Shown one piece after another: positions 34,193 to 45,315 of a stretch of 64,000 bases of DNA. The position numbers and the translations under genes were made by a program. This DNA is from Lineus longissimus. Its lineage: Eukaryota > Nemertea > Pilidiophora > Heteronemertea > Lineidae. The stretch is from NCBI RefSeq assembly GCF_910592395.1, contig NC_088321.1, positions 6,138,001 to 6,202,000 on the forward strand. Direction: 5' to 3'. Under the pieces are notes generated by a model, which saw only the letters and a list, made by a program, of their open reading frames with translations, was not told the origin of the DNA and searched no databases. Positions within the stretch are counted from its first letter, which is position 1. Each line of letters starts with the position of its first letter.

Positions 34193-37100
34193 CTACTTCT
34201 TGTCGTCTGCTTTTTCGGTAGTCGTCTCACCATCGGCTGCAATCAACGGAACAAGGCGCGTGATAGGACGTCGATACGTTTTTCCTCTGGACAAGACTGT
34301 CGCTGTTCTTATATGACCATCAGAACCTCTCTCTACTTCAGTGACTTTTCCAATCGGCCAGCTCCAACGGGGGCAACCTTGCTCCTGCAGGACAACGACA
34401 TCATCGACTGCCAAATCAGAATGGACTTCTCTCCATTTTCCTCTCTGCTGTTGGAGAGTCAAATACTCCTTCTGCCATCTAACCCAGAACCTGTACAACA
34501 TGTCTTGGACTAGGCGCCATCGATGTCGTGGGTTGTAGTCAGTCTCATCCACGATCTGGGGAGCCAACTGTCCACCGCACTGTCCTACCAGGAAGTGATT
34601 AGGCGTCAACACTTCTAAATCTTTAGGGTCGGAGCTAACATACGTCAACGGCCTGGAGTTCAGCATACCTTCTACTTCGACAATCCCTGTCAGCAACTCT
34701 TCGTCAGTCAGGCGGGCTTCTCCAAAAATCGAATACAAGGCTTTCTTGGCAGACTGAATGAGCGACTCAAACACCCCACCATGGTGGGAGCCATACGGAG
34801 GGTTGAACTTCCAACGGATGCCCTGATTACTCACAGAGTCGACTATCTTCGTCCGATCCATGCCCTCCACGAATTCTCTCAGGGTACTCTCTCCTTTTAC
34901 CAAGCACCCTCCGTTATCACTGACGACTTCTATCGGTTTTCCTCTGCGTGCCACCATTCTTGAAAAAGCCATCAAGAATCCATCCGTATCCAACGAGTAG
35001 GCCATCTCCAAGTGAACGCCTCTAGTCTGCAAACAAGTAAACAAACACATGTACCTCTTAGCAGATTTGAATCTAGTGATCTTAGTAACAAAGGGGCCAG
35101 CAAAATCAACACCACAGTAGGAGAAGGCCCTGAGAGACATCATAACTCTGGAGGCTGGTAGCGGAGCCATCATCTGGGTTGCTGGTTGTTCCTTCATCTT
35201 TCTACACTGGTAACAGCAATAAGCCACCTTTTTGACGGCTTCTCGCCCATTCAAGATCCAAAATCGCAGCCTTATATCAGCCAGGGTAGCATTCACTCCA
35301 CGTGAATGCCCGGCATACAGGTGGGCTCTTCTCACAATCAGTACTGAAATGTGATGTGAACTAGGAAGAATGATTGGATGTCTAACATCGTATGGTAGGT
35401 CGGCATGCTGCAAACGACCTCCCACTCTCATCACACCATCAGCATCTAGGAATGGGTTAAGACTTCTTAATGCGCTTTTCTTCATCACCCTCGCACTATT
35501 ACCTACCAGCAACGCGTTGTAGTCTTCAAACAGGCAGGCCCGCTGTACCATTCTCACAATGGCGAGCTCAGATTCTTGGTACTCGTCACGTGATAAGGCA
35601 TCATTCGGAATTTCGTCAGTATCAGCTTGTCTATCACCGAAATTCTTACATTTTGAAGTGTGACCATCATACTGTCGATCAGACCCATCTAACTCGCTGG
35701 AATTGCACCCATTCTTGTCAGGTTCCTGTCGATTCACCCTCTGCTGAGGTCCTCCTCTAACAATGTGGACAAACCTTATAATCCAAGCCATCACACGTAC
35801 CAATCGATTCCATGTGGAGTACTTGGTGTAGTTCATTCTTTCGAGAAGTTCTGGTGTTGAAACTGCAACCATGGCATTTGTCTGCACACACGACTTGGAA
35901 GACTCGATTACAGCTTGGTCTGTAGGGTTGATCAGAGTCTTCCACGTCGGCCACTGGCTCTCTTCCTTATGTAAGAATTCCGGGCCCTGGAACCATACAT
36001 TCGGACTGGTCAGATCCTCCACCGACATCCCTCTCGTGGCTACATCTGCAGGATTCTCTTTGCCTGGAACAAAACGCCATTGGTGAGGATTAGATTCAGT
36101 TTGCAACTCAGCAATACGATTGGCCACAAACGGCTTAAATCGCCTCGACTGATTCCGTACCCAATGAACCACATCTAGTGAGTCGGTCCAAAATGTTGCC
36201 TTTTCTATTGGACACTTCAGCAAGGTAGTAATCTTCAGCGTGAGTCTATAGCCTAGCACGGCTCCCATCAATTCAAGTCGCGGAATACTCACTGCTCTCA
36301 AGGGCGCGACTCTGGCTTTTGCTGCGACCAATGACAGCTCTATCTCTCCGCCAGCTGAGACATAACGGGCATAACTCACGGCGGCATATGCTTTCGAACT
36401 GGCATCGGAAAAAGTGTGAATGGTAACAACTCCCTCATTTGATGGCTGGGTAAAGTATCGCCTTGGGATGACTAGCTGTTCTATCCTCGGTAACTCCTCG
36501 AACCATTCTGTTGCTTCTATCACCAGGGCCTCAGGCATAGGTTCATCCCAGCCCAATCCCAAAACCCAGGACTGCTGTAACGTCATCTTTACACGGATGG
36601 TGAAAGGTGCCAACCACTGTAAGGGATCGAACAGTGTAGCAATGCGACTCAACAGCGACCTCTTGGTAACGACCTCTGGGACGACAATCTTCTGGGCAGC
36701 AAACCCAAAACAGTCAGGCTCGGCATCCCACCTGATCCCCAACGTCTTGATGCTTGGTAAAGTGGAATCGCTCACCTCCAACTGTCCACTAGCTCTATCT
36801 TCGGCAGGTACTCCCTCCAATGCCAGTAGGACGTTACTGCACCATCTCCGAATGTAGAATCCGGCCTTAATCAAAATGGCAGCCAAATCTTTCCGTAGCT
36901 GTTTGGCCTCCCAAGTCCCATCAATCGAGGTAATCGCATCATCCATATATGTGCAGTACAGGCACACAAAGGCAACAGCTGGGCACACATCCTGGTGATC
37001 TCTGGCGTGAGTCTGCAAGACATGCATGGCAAGAAAAGGAGACGCTTTATCCCCAAAAGTTAGTCTGGTCGACTCATAAACTTCAACGGCTTGTGAGACA

Positions 37101-40100
37101 TTTAGATCTCTCCATAAGATTCTGTGAAATTTGCGATCTCTCTCAGACAGCAAAACTTGGGAGAACATCTCCTTGATGTCTCCAGCCAGACCAACTTGAC
37201 CCACGCGAAATCTCACCAAGATGTCGAAGATTTCTCTTTGAAGCTTGGGACCAGCATGCATCTTATCATTCAAGGAGACTCCTTGATACTGGGCTGCAGA
37301 ATCAAACACTATCCTCACCTTCGTAGTCTCCTTGTCCTCCCGAACCACCGGAAAGTGCGGAAGATACCACCCAGTAGCAATGTCTGCATCTGGCACCTTT
37401 TTCAGGTATCCCTTCTCGATGTTTTGCTTCATCCCGTCTTTGTACTTCTCCGCCAGTTTCGGTTTCTTCATCAAGGTTCTCTCCAAGGACACCAGGCGGC
37501 GACGGGCGATCTCGTAGTTACATGGAAGTTCCGGACTGCCATCTATCCATGGGATGGAAACCTCGTAACATCCCTGCTCCCTGTGGTACACCTTTGAAGC
37601 TTCAACACCATCTATAATCCTCTGCTCTTCGGGTGTAAACTCTGTCTCTTTACCATCGGTCATCAAATCTTGGTTCCATAACGCACGTAAACAGCTATCT
37701 AAGTGAATATCTGACATAACTGAACAAGTGGCTGCATAGCCACCTATCTCATCCTGGTCCTGGGAAGACGTCCCTAGCATCCCAGTGCAAGTCCAACCAA
37801 GGGGAGTAAGACGTGCTACCGGCTCTCCTGGCTGTCCTGCGACCTCCTCTAAAGACATCGTCAGCTCGGGATGATCGGATCCTATTACTATGTCTACAGT
37901 CTCTGCACCATCAATTCTCGGGAAGTCAATATCTGCCAAATGAGACCATCTATTTTTGTTCATGCCCCAATTCTGAGGACGCACCCCCTCGCATAGGCGA
38001 TCCAAAATTCTACAGCCCAGTCTTACCCTTAGGTTGCCATTCAAACTCTCCACCGACAGGGTTACTGTACCACTCTTGACCTTTGTACCAGTCGTCGTCA
38101 TAGTTGACATGGTGATCGTGTGGTCCTCAATTCTGGAAATCCCCAGCTCAGACAGGACGGATCGACGAACGTAGGAGGAGTCGGACCCATCATCGAGGAA
38201 GGCGTTCAATCTTCTCATCTGACCATCAACATCTGCAACAAGAACAGGTAAAACTCTTAATGATACTTTATTCAGACGTACCTGACCATTCCCAGCAATT
38301 CCAAAACACCCAACAGGCTCAGGTGTGTTCTTCTTGGCAGCTTCTGTCTTGGTTTCTTTCTTGTGCAGATGTCGATGGTGGGTCCGCTGGCATCCGTCTA
38401 TCTCGCACTTCCGGGGCTCCTTCGTGCAATTCTTCGCCATGTGTTTCCCACACAGGCACTTGTAATATAAGGCTTTTTCCTTCGCTATTTTCCATCGCTC
38501 TTCGGTGGAGGCTGGCTTCCACAACTGGCATCTCACCACATGATGACTGCCCTTGCATAACGGGCATTCGAACTCTGTTCCCTGGCGCTTGTCATCCTTC
38601 TGTTCGGCAGGCTTCGACTGGGAAGTAGTTGTCTTCTTAGAGTCAGTGGCTGAAACGGCATAAGAATGGCTTTTATTACTCTCAGACTTTCTTTTACTGT
38701 GTGGCTGTTCAGCAGTTTTTTCCTTGGTACGAGGAGCACGCAGCTCGGACATCTCCAACATCAAGCAAACTTGCCGGTTGAACCACTTCGTGAATACAGC
38801 CAAACCATCCTGGGCATTTGTACTGCGCTGCTCTGCATACTTCACTAGGAGAGAGTGTGGAACCTTTTGCTTCACTAAAGTATACAAGACGGTGTTACCA
38901 ATTAACTCCCGGGCATGGTCAGTGTCATCGAGTTTGGAGATTACATCGCACATCTGGTTAGACAATTCTTCTAAGGCTCGCAAGTCACCCTCGGACACCT
39001 CCTTCCAAGTTAGCAACCGATCTAAGTATTTCTTTAGTGTACGAGTTTCCCCCCCATAGCGCTGGTCAAGTTTAAAAATAGCCATCTTATATTGTGCTGC
39101 CGTATACCCCAGGTTGCTGATTAACCTAAGGGGATGACCCGACAAGGCATTTTTCAACATTATCATCTTGAATTTTACTGGTACCTGAGATTGTTCAACA
39201 AATACCTCGTACTGCGCCCTCCAGTCTTCGAATCGGTCTCTGTTGCCATCGAATTTCGGTAGATGAGGTTTTGCCAGACCCTGGAAGAAGCGCTGTATCT
39301 CTTTCGTCTCGGCAGGTGTAACTTCTGGAACATCTTTGGCTGGAGTGGAGGAATGCTGTGGTCTTGGCATCGGTGTAGATTCCTCAATCGACTGCACTAA
39401 CTCGTCAATCGGGTTCAACTTTGAAGCTGCTAGGACACCAAAGGGCTGCAAAACAGGCTTCTCACCCACCTTCTCATTACTGCTGGATAGGATAGGAAAC
39501 TTCAAGCTCGCCAGGTCCTGAGCTTGAACCTGCTGGATCCAACTATTGTGTGCGGATGCAGACCGTCTCTTCCCTGTCATCTGGTGCTTTTCCCCTGCTG
39601 GGCTGAAATCTACAGGAGAAAATTGAGTCGCTCTTTGCTTTCTAGGCGGTAACGTGAAGACGACAGGCTTGGTAGGCATGGTAGGCTTAGCGATGCCTCT
39701 GCCATCCAACTCGGCCAGCAGCTGAGCCTCTAACTTCGCGCTCTCAGCCTCATCCTCGGCCTTCGCCAAGGCCAACTTCTGTTGAGCTTCCTGGATGCGC
39801 AGCTGTTCGACGTACCTCTGCTTCTCTTGTTTGACCTTCAGCATCGCCAACTCTGCCTTTACTTTCGCCAACTGTGAACGGTTAGACTGCGTTGACTGAT
39901 GTGACTGGTCACTCTTCGCGTCATCAAAGTCGTCTTCATCTTCTTCATCTTCAGGAAGATTATCTTCTTCTGGTTTCTGGTGTCTGGTGTCTGGGTCACC
40001 CTGAGCAAGCAATGACGGCGTCATTGAAGGAGCCTCGTCTGCACGCTCTTCAATCTGGTCGATGACCTCATCTTCTAACTGCTCGACGATGCTATTAGCC

Positions 40101-40591
40101 TGACGGCCCCAGTCTACAAGGCGCTTCATCCGGTCCACGCTCGTAGTCAACTGTGTCAGTCTGTCAACTACAGAATAAACATCACGAGAATATGACTTCA
40201 AGCGTTCTACCAATCTCTGCATCTTAGTTCTACTACCACGATCTCCTAAAAGCTTTCTCAACTCAGACGACATGTCATTAATTCTGGCACCTAACAACTG
40301 CCGCTCATCTTCTAACCAACAAGCAATCGCGTCCGAGTTCTCAGGGTCCAAAGCAGCAGCAAACTGCCCTCTATTACTGGTTCCAGACGTAGTTGCCGCG
40401 GTCATCTTACTACCGGGTTGTGACGTGGTCGAAGGTTGTGTTTCAAGTACCTCACCTGGACGGAGATCCAATGTTTGTGGCTGCTTCGGTTCCATCTCAG
40501 GTTGATCTTCTCGGATATTTTCCCACTCGTAATCTTGAAGATATGCAGGCTTCTTCTTGATTCGCGTCGACCTCCGAACAGCACCAGACAT
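34193..40591 (-). CDS. Bel/Pao gag-pol polyprotein, full length
   Basis: 2132 codons from an ATG at 40591, no internal stop. A charged N-terminal region has a likely coiled coil at about 235-305 (Q/K/E/A-rich), then a DUF1759-type gag region near 435-600 (PKFDGNRDRFEDW), zinc knuckles at about 672-745 (CPLCKGSHHVVRC; CLCGKHMAKNC), a protease near 797 (LDDGSDSSYV), reverse transcriptase near 1085-1225 with the YMDD box, and RNase H at about 1390-1500 (FSDASSKAYAA; FWTDSLDVVHW). The integrase zinc domain is near 1754-1795 (HLYAGH; CCYQC), its catalytic core at about 1820-1935 (VDFAGP, SDNGG, FESL), and a DUF5641-like C-terminus follows to about 2110. Protease would release the mature proteins. 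It lacks env. It is longer than the broken frame of element 1, mainly through the N-terminal extension. Confidence 0.96.
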   Translation of the reverse strand: MSGAVRRSTRIKKKPAYLQDYEWENIREDQPEMEPKQPQTLDLRPGEVLETQPSTTSQPGSKMTAATTSGTSNRGQFAAALDPENSDAIACWLEDERQLLGARINDMSSELRKLLGDRGSRTKMQRLVERLKSYSRDVYSVVDRLTQLTTSVDRMKRLVDWGRQANSIVEQLEDEVIDQIEERADEAPSMTPSLLAQGDPDTRHQKPEEDNLPEDEEDEDDFDDAKSDQSHQSTQSNRSQLAKVKAELAMLKVKQEKQRYVEQLRIQEAQQKLALAKAEDEAESAKLEAQLLAELDGRGIAKPTMPTKPVVFTLPPRKQRATQFSPVDFSPAGEKHQMTGKRRSASAHNSWIQQVQAQDLASLKFPILSSSNEKVGEKPVLQPFGVLAASKLNPIDELVQSIEESTPMPRPQHSSTPAKDVPEVTPAETKEIQRFFQGLAKPHLPKFDGNRDRFEDWRAQYEVFVEQSQVPVKFKMIMLKNALSGHPLRLISNLGYTAAQYKMAIFKLDQRYGGETRTLKKYLDRLLTWKEVSEGDLRALEELSNQMCDVISKLDDTDHARELIGNTVLYTLVKQKVPHSLLVKYAEQRSTNAQDGLAVFTKWFNRQVCLMLEMSELRAPRTKEKTAEQPHSKRKSESNKSHSYAVSATDSKKTTTSQSKPAEQKDDKRQGTEFECPLCKGSHHVVRCQLWKPASTEERWKIAKEKALYYKCLCGKHMAKNCTKEPRKCEIDGCQRTHHRHLHKKETKTEAAKKNTPEPVGCFGIAGNGQVRLNKVSLRVLPVLVADVDGQMRRLNAFLDDGSDSSYVRRSVLSELGISRIEDHTITMSTMTTTGTKVKSGTVTLSVESLNGNLRVRLGCRILDRLCEGVRPQNWGMNKNRWSHLADIDFPRIDGAETVDIVIGSDHPELTMSLEEVAGQPGEPVARLTPLGWTCTGMLGTSSQDQDEIGGYAATCSVMSDIHLDSCLRALWNQDLMTDGKETEFTPEEQRIIDGVEASKVYHREQGCYEVSIPWIDGSPELPCNYEIARRRLVSLERTLMKKPKLAEKYKDGMKQNIEKGYLKKVPDADIATGWYLPHFPVVREDKETTKVRIVFDSAAQYQGVSLNDKMHAGPKLQREIFDILVRFRVGQVGLAGDIKEMFSQVLLSERDRKFHRILWRDLNVSQAVEVYESTRLTFGDKASPFLAMHVLQTHARDHQDVCPAVAFVCLYCTYMDDAITSIDGTWEAKQLRKDLAAILIKAGFYIRRWCSNVLLALEGVPAEDRASGQLEVSDSTLPSIKTLGIRWDAEPDCFGFAAQKIVVPEVVTKRSLLSRIATLFDPLQWLAPFTIRVKMTLQQSWVLGLGWDEPMPEALVIEATEWFEELPRIEQLVIPRRYFTQPSNEGVVTIHTFSDASSKAYAAVSYARYVSAGGEIELSLVAAKARVAPLRAVSIPRLELMGAVLGYRLTLKITTLLKCPIEKATFWTDSLDVVHWVRNQSRRFKPFVANRIAELQTESNPHQWRFVPGKENPADVATRGMSVEDLTSPNVWFQGPEFLHKEESQWPTWKTLINPTDQAVIESSKSCVQTNAMVAVSTPELLERMNYTKYSTWNRLVRVMAWIIRFVHIVRGGPQQRVNRQEPDKNGCNSSELDGSDRQYDGHTSKCKNFGDRQADTDEIPNDALSRDEYQESELAIVRMVQRACLFEDYNALLVGNSARVMKKSALRSLNPFLDADGVMRVGGRLQHADLPYDVRHPIILPSSHHISVLIVRRAHLYAGHSRGVNATLADIRLRFWILNGREAVKKVAYCCYQCRKMKEQPATQMMAPLPASRVMMSLRAFSYCGVDFAGPFVTKITRFKSAKRYMCLFTCLQTRGVHLEMAYSLDTDGFLMAFSRMVARRGKPIEVVSDNGGCLVKGESTLREFVEGMDRTKIVDSVSNQGIRWKFNPPYGSHHGGVFESLIQSAKKALYSIFGEARLTDEELLTGIVEVEGMLNSRPLTYVSSDPKDLEVLTPNHFLVGQCGGQLAPQIVDETDYNPRHRWRLVQDMLYRFWVRWQKEYLTLQQQRGKWREVHSDLAVDDVVVLQEQGCPRWSWPIGKVTEVERGSDGHIRTATVLSRGKTYRRPITRLVPLIAADGETTTEKADDKK

Positions 40592-40850
40592 CGCTTATAC
40601 CAACTGCAAATTCACAATGTACACCAAATATACGTGGATGCACACTATATACGAACTCCACTGCTAATACTATGCAGTATTGGGAATACTAGGATGTACA
40701 ATTGACCCTCAAATAACGGCAGTAATACTCTCAATATCTTGGTAACAGTGCATCAAAGCACCACGGTCATCCAACAACTACTGACTTCACAGAGAAAGTG
40801 TAAATTGTAGGTATCTCAATCATCAATGAATAACAAAGAAGCAATCAAAA
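40592..40850 (-). other. leader of element 2
   Basis: A 260-bp leader between the primer-binding site and the gag-pol ATG, far shorter than in element 1; no motif recognised. Confidence 0.6.
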
Positions 40851-40870
40851 CAATCCGGTCGGAGAGACCA
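40851..40870 (-). other. primer-binding site of element 2
   Basis: The minus strand reads TGGTCTCTCCGACCGGATTG right after the 5' LTR. TGG pairs with the tRNA CCA end, and the following bases fit an acceptor stem plus T-stem. Shared with element 1. Confidence 0.85.
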
Positions 40871-42483
40871 TGTTCTGGCGATCAACGAATTGACAAGATG
40901 ACGATAAGAACTATGCCAGAGGTTAATTACTTTATGAAGAGGACTGTATATTTATATGGTACAAGCTATCATAAGATACCTACAATTCACTATAGCTGTA
41001 AATGCTTCAGCCTAGAGCCAGCGGCTCCGTACTAGTTTTACACACGATTGCGGTGTCTCTTCTCCGGCATCTACAACAGGCTACCCTCCGTCTCGTGTTT
41101 GATTGCAGACTTCGGTCTTCCAGCCCGGAACGTCAGTAGAAGGGCGTAGTAGATTATATATATATATCAAATTACCTTCCCACCAAGGGGAATATATCAA
41201 TACAAGTTTTTTCCGCTAAGGGATATATACTAAAATGCTTCTCACAACTCAAAGCGTGCTACAACACAAACAGTCTGTAACATTGACTCAGGCTGACTGA
41301 AGCAACCTGACCGCCAGCTAGGACTATATAAATGACTTCGACTCAACCGGTTCTGCCCAGATGGCAACAGACTAGTCCTAACTAGCCGGCAGGTCGTAAC
41401 AATAAACTAGCCAGTAAATTAAGAATACTATACCGCCACGGGTATTCTATAAACGGGGAGGGACGTCAACAGCAAGGCCTCGTCCTTCTCGATCTCTGCA
41501 GGGCGGATTCGTCCAAATCGTCAACACGGCTTCTGGCGTAAGCGGAGAGACAGTGATGGAATCACACCCACTGGCTTCTAACTATATAACTATCAAACAG
41601 TCACCTGAATTCAACATACACAGATTAAAACGTGGGTTAACACAACATCTTTTTAGTCCCAAAATACAACTGGGTTTTATATAATGGTTTTCCAGAAATC
41701 CGTTCGCACGGTCTATAATTATTAAAGTCTATATAACAGGTTCGAGTATGTCCAATAACACCAATGGACTAAAATACTAAACGATAACGATTCATTCTAA
41801 CCGAGAATCAACAACATTACAGCCCATTCATCGAAAATAGGCCTAAAAGAGTGGAGTGGAAAGTTGCTCAGGTCGACCTGATCTACGCGAGCCTATTCGA
41901 AGCACCTGGTCCGCAAAGACCAGAATGCACCTTCAAACATTAATACACCCCCCTTTTAGACCCCTTCTCAAACTATAGAAAACCATGTCAATTAAATGCA
42001 CAGATAGCTATACATTAGCGAGAGGAAGACACAAACTGGTGATACGTTTACAAACACAGCACGATACACACGGTCAGTGCATCGGCCGTATACAAATGTA
42101 CGTAAAGCGTGAAAGGCTTCACACCGGTAAAATTATGGCATTTTCCATTCTATCGGTAAAGTACGGCGTGAATCAATCATAAAACGTTACCACCATTTTC
42201 AACGCTGCTTCCACCATTTCAACCATCTCGCTACGAACTTCTGGGCGTTGTCATCTATAGAATAGTACAGAACCGGCGGCGATCCTCACTCAATCGCGGA
42301 CGGAGTCGAAGTGCTGTCTTGAACACACATGCCCATGGGTGTTACCTAAGTCTCGCCAACATCTCGCAAAATCTCGGTAAACAATTTTTTGGCGCGGAAA
42401 TAATAATACAATAACGGGGTCAAACCGGGTCAAGGGAGAAGTCAGCTGATCGCAATAACAAACGATCACTGATCGTCACAACA
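40871..42483 (-). repeat. 5' LTR of Bel/Pao element 2
   Basis: 1613 bp, indistinguishable on reading from 32508-34120. Confidence 0.96.
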
Positions 42484-42488
42484 AGCTT

Positions 42489-43160
42489 TATCTCCTTCAG
42501 TTAGCGCGGTAAACTTGATGCATAGCAATGCCACGCAAGTGGCCAACATGTGTTGAACAGGATATAGAAAGAATAATATCAATACGCCTCCGTCTCAAAA
42601 ACCATTGAGAAAGAGAACTATGTACTTTAACTAACGCTTATATATGTTTTTAAACAGGTGCACACTGACGCTTTCTCAACCACTTGTTTCCTCCAAATTG
42701 CCAGTAGATTTGAACTGTGAGGATGTGAGGGCGATTTCTCTAGGTATAGCAGGCTACTCTAGAGACTGTTTTAACCCGCGCCTTTACATGTTTTTTAAAC
42801 GTATTGACATTATTGACAATAGTTTTCTAAAATACTTTTCTTTATCTCACGAGATAACCACTACATTTGATCTACGTTGATTGCTTGGAGTCTTTTGTTT
42901 GGTTAGGTGCTCTTGAGACGCTCGTTTAGGGATGGCCGCTTGATAATAAGCTATTAATTGGGTGACCTTGTCATGAGAGGTATGCGTACGTAAACATCGG
43001 GCGACAGTGATAACACACTGCTGTCGATAAAACCTGAGAATAAAAGTTGCATCGATCGAACCTCACCATTACCTCTCATGATAATCATAATTGGCAGAAT
43101 CCAGAAGTATTAGGGTAGCAGGAAGGGTTGGGCGTTTGTGGTTTCTGAGTCTGAGGGGGT
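42489..43160. other. gene-free stretch
   Basis: A 78-codon frame at 42644-42880 shows no family resemblance. Nothing else is visible. Confidence 0.45.
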
Positions 43161-43166
43161 TGGTGT

Positions 43167-43230
43167 CTGTTGACTGTGCTTTAAGAGAGACTAGGCATGG
43201 CGCCAGTCTCTCTTAAAGCACAGTCAACAG
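43167..43230. repeat. perfect 26-bp inverted repeat with 12-nt loop
   Basis: The left arm 43167-43192 (CTGTTGACTGTGCTTTAAGA...) is exactly complementary to 43205-43230, around AGGCATGGCGCC. The right arm, with its flank, is repeated at about 43553-43590. Confidence 0.9.
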
Positions 43231-43471
43231 GCATTGGGTCTCAGTTTTGGGTTTTGATTGCCATGACTGTACCCCTGTAAAAGTCAGAGGAGGAGAAGTT
43301 TGGAATGATGAAAGCATTGAAGAAGAAGAAATGTTATTATATATTGAGGAAAGCTAAATTTATTATGAGACTAGAAGGCAGTGTCCTGACTTGATTATTT
43401 TGAAAATGGCAGTCTGAACACATTAAAAGGTGGAACATGGCATTTTATCGACTTTGAAGTGTTCCGCAGTT

Positions 43472-43560
43472 AAAGGGAGACTATAGGCAGCAGCTAGGTA
43501 GGCAAGATAAAGTCATACAAATTTGCCAATAGGGGTCAGTCATATCTCTAGGCATGGCGC
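43472..43560 (-). mobile_element. partial MITE of the 'ttaaaggggactataggcag' family, reversed
   Basis: Carries the 'ttaaagggagactataggca...ctaggtaggcaagataaagt' end and then 'caataggggtc', matching the right end of the family in reverse. Confidence 0.7.
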
Positions 43561-43755
43561 CAGTCTCTCTTAAAGCACAGTCAACAGGCATTTGGTCTTA
43601 GTATTTGGGTACAGAATCAAGGCAGCTCAGAGAGCAATGATTGAACGATGCTGTCGACAAGTCCAAGGATACTGCATCAGTCACGACCAACTTCTCATCA
43701 GAAAGCGTCACCACCAGCATATTCAATGTTCAGTTCCAACCTGTACCAGTCCAAT

Positions 43756-43889
43756 GCACGCCTGTCATGGTCAGCAGTGGTCAGCTTAGCGCGATATGGA
43801 ACATTCTTCCGAAACTCAAGCGAGGGAAGTCTGCTCATTAGCCTATCTCGCGCACTGCTCCTTCTTGTCAAACATCGTAGTGAAATCGT
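43756..43889 (+). repeat. 134-bp direct repeat, copy 1
   Basis: Matches 45316-45449 base for base with no indel and about seven substitutions. On the minus strand both keep a frame containing MSRLPSLEF and NVPYRAKL, but another frame is equally open, so I do not call it coding. Confidence 0.85.
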
Positions 43890-44047
43890 GGTACAGAGGG
43901 GCGTCCTCGAGGATTGCAGCTGGTCGGACAGACGTGAGGTGGAATGTGGGCGGCTGCACTTCTTCGTTGATGTGCGATGGCAGATAGCACAGTTGTTGCG
44001 TTGCATGACAGCTGAAAGTGAATGTGATATCATAGAACTGAGGCGTT

Positions 44048-44240
44048 TGCAATGAGACTATAGGTGAAGTAGAAGCAAGGAGTGAAATGGGCCATCTTCC
44101 AGTGACTAATATACAGAGTAAGGGCACTGGGTGTTGTTAGATTCAGCATTGAATGTATTCCTCGTACAAGCGTGAATAGTGTGGACATACAGTGAGAGGT
44201 GAGAGACCCCTATTGACTACTTCTTGTAACTTTATCTTGG
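44048..44240 (+). mobile_element. MITE of the 'ttaaaggggactataggcag' family, copy 4
   Basis: Contains 'gagactatagg', 'atacagagtaagggcactgg', 'gattcagcattgaatgtatt' and 'gtaactttatcttgg' in family order; both extreme ends are eroded. Confidence 0.7.
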
Positions 44241-45315
44241 ATATTATATTAGTATTGAACTTCTAGCCATGGATTATGAAGAAATTGAAGTTGTAGGCAT
44301 GGAATATGAAAAATTATTCAACGTTGAAAGACATTATTCCATGAGGCTTTGCCGTGATCGCAAAGGACGCGACGCGATTGGTTCACATGCTAATGAGGTA
44401 TGATAATGATAATTACCTCTATAATGCTACTTGGATAGCGACTGTGTCGTTGATTGCAACAGTGGTCTATGTCAATGTGTGCCTGTAATGTCAATGAAGT
44501 ATGATGAGGTGATGACGATAGTGCAATTGACGAGGTGGCGCATTTTAGAATCAGCAGTGAGCACTGTGTGTAACATGGTGGAGGCAGCGGAGATAATAAC
44601 TGTGTCGAAAGTATTGTTATAGGGCCTTCCCTAGGCCCATGGGGTTAAATTTACAATCCACGATTGAAAAGATGTAGTTTGATCGCATTCAACTATAAAT
44701 CCATTGAACAGTTGTGTTCCTTGGCTTTAGTCAACCGATGACCTTTTGTTGGGCCATGATCGGGGATTGTAAACTGTAAATGTATTATGGACTGGGAGAC
44801 GGGGGAAACACAAGTGAAATAGACCAAAACAAGTGATTTTGGGACTTTGGTTTAGACGCATGCCCCACATGCGCCATGCGGGATTATGCGGGATTATACG
44901 GTTCATGTGAACTTGTTGACATCTACATGATCTAGTGCCGTTATTGGTCATGGTACATGGTAGGCCTAATCATCATGGCAATATGTTTCAGGAAAAGCTC
45001 GGAGTAAAATGAACTGCTGATGAATAATGATGTTGTTCATGTTTACCATGTTTACTATACATAGCCATAGGGTATGCACTGGCCAGTGCACTTTCTGCAC
45101 GTCGTCATGGTCATGTTACATGTACGTGATACCTTGCATATTTTGTTTTTTGAATGCGCATGCTTTTTGGGCAAAATCACTTGTACCAACACTAATGAAT
45201 AATGTCTTCTTATCCCTATGACTCCATACACAGTGAGGGCATTGTCCCATTCTCATCAAATGGTAACTTATTGTACCGTATTAGGGTGGAAGTTGGGGAG
45301 CAGATACCTACCGCT

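Larger units (their letters stand above)
32508..42483 (-). mobile_element. Bel/Pao LTR retrotransposon 2, complete and apparently intact
   Basis: Minus-strand element of 9976 bp: 5' LTR (40871-42483), primer-binding site abutting the LTR, a short leader, one unbroken 2132-codon gag-pol frame, polypurine tract, 3' LTR (32508-34120). AGCTT is duplicated at 32503-32507 and 42484-42488. The LTRs are the same length, and reading them side by side I found no difference. Every feature needed for mobility is present, so this is a candidate active element. Confidence 0.97.

Noticed and set aside
34151-40705. Plus-strand and overlapping minus-strand frames across Bel/Pao element 2
   Set aside because: Shadows of the 2132-codon frame.
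44269-44403. 44-codon frame MDYEEIEVVGMEYEKLF... followed by a GAG|gtatga donor-like site
   Set aside because: Could be a first exon but is short, partly self-repeating (attatgaagaa / aatatgaaaaa), directly behind a MITE, and joins nothing I could find.
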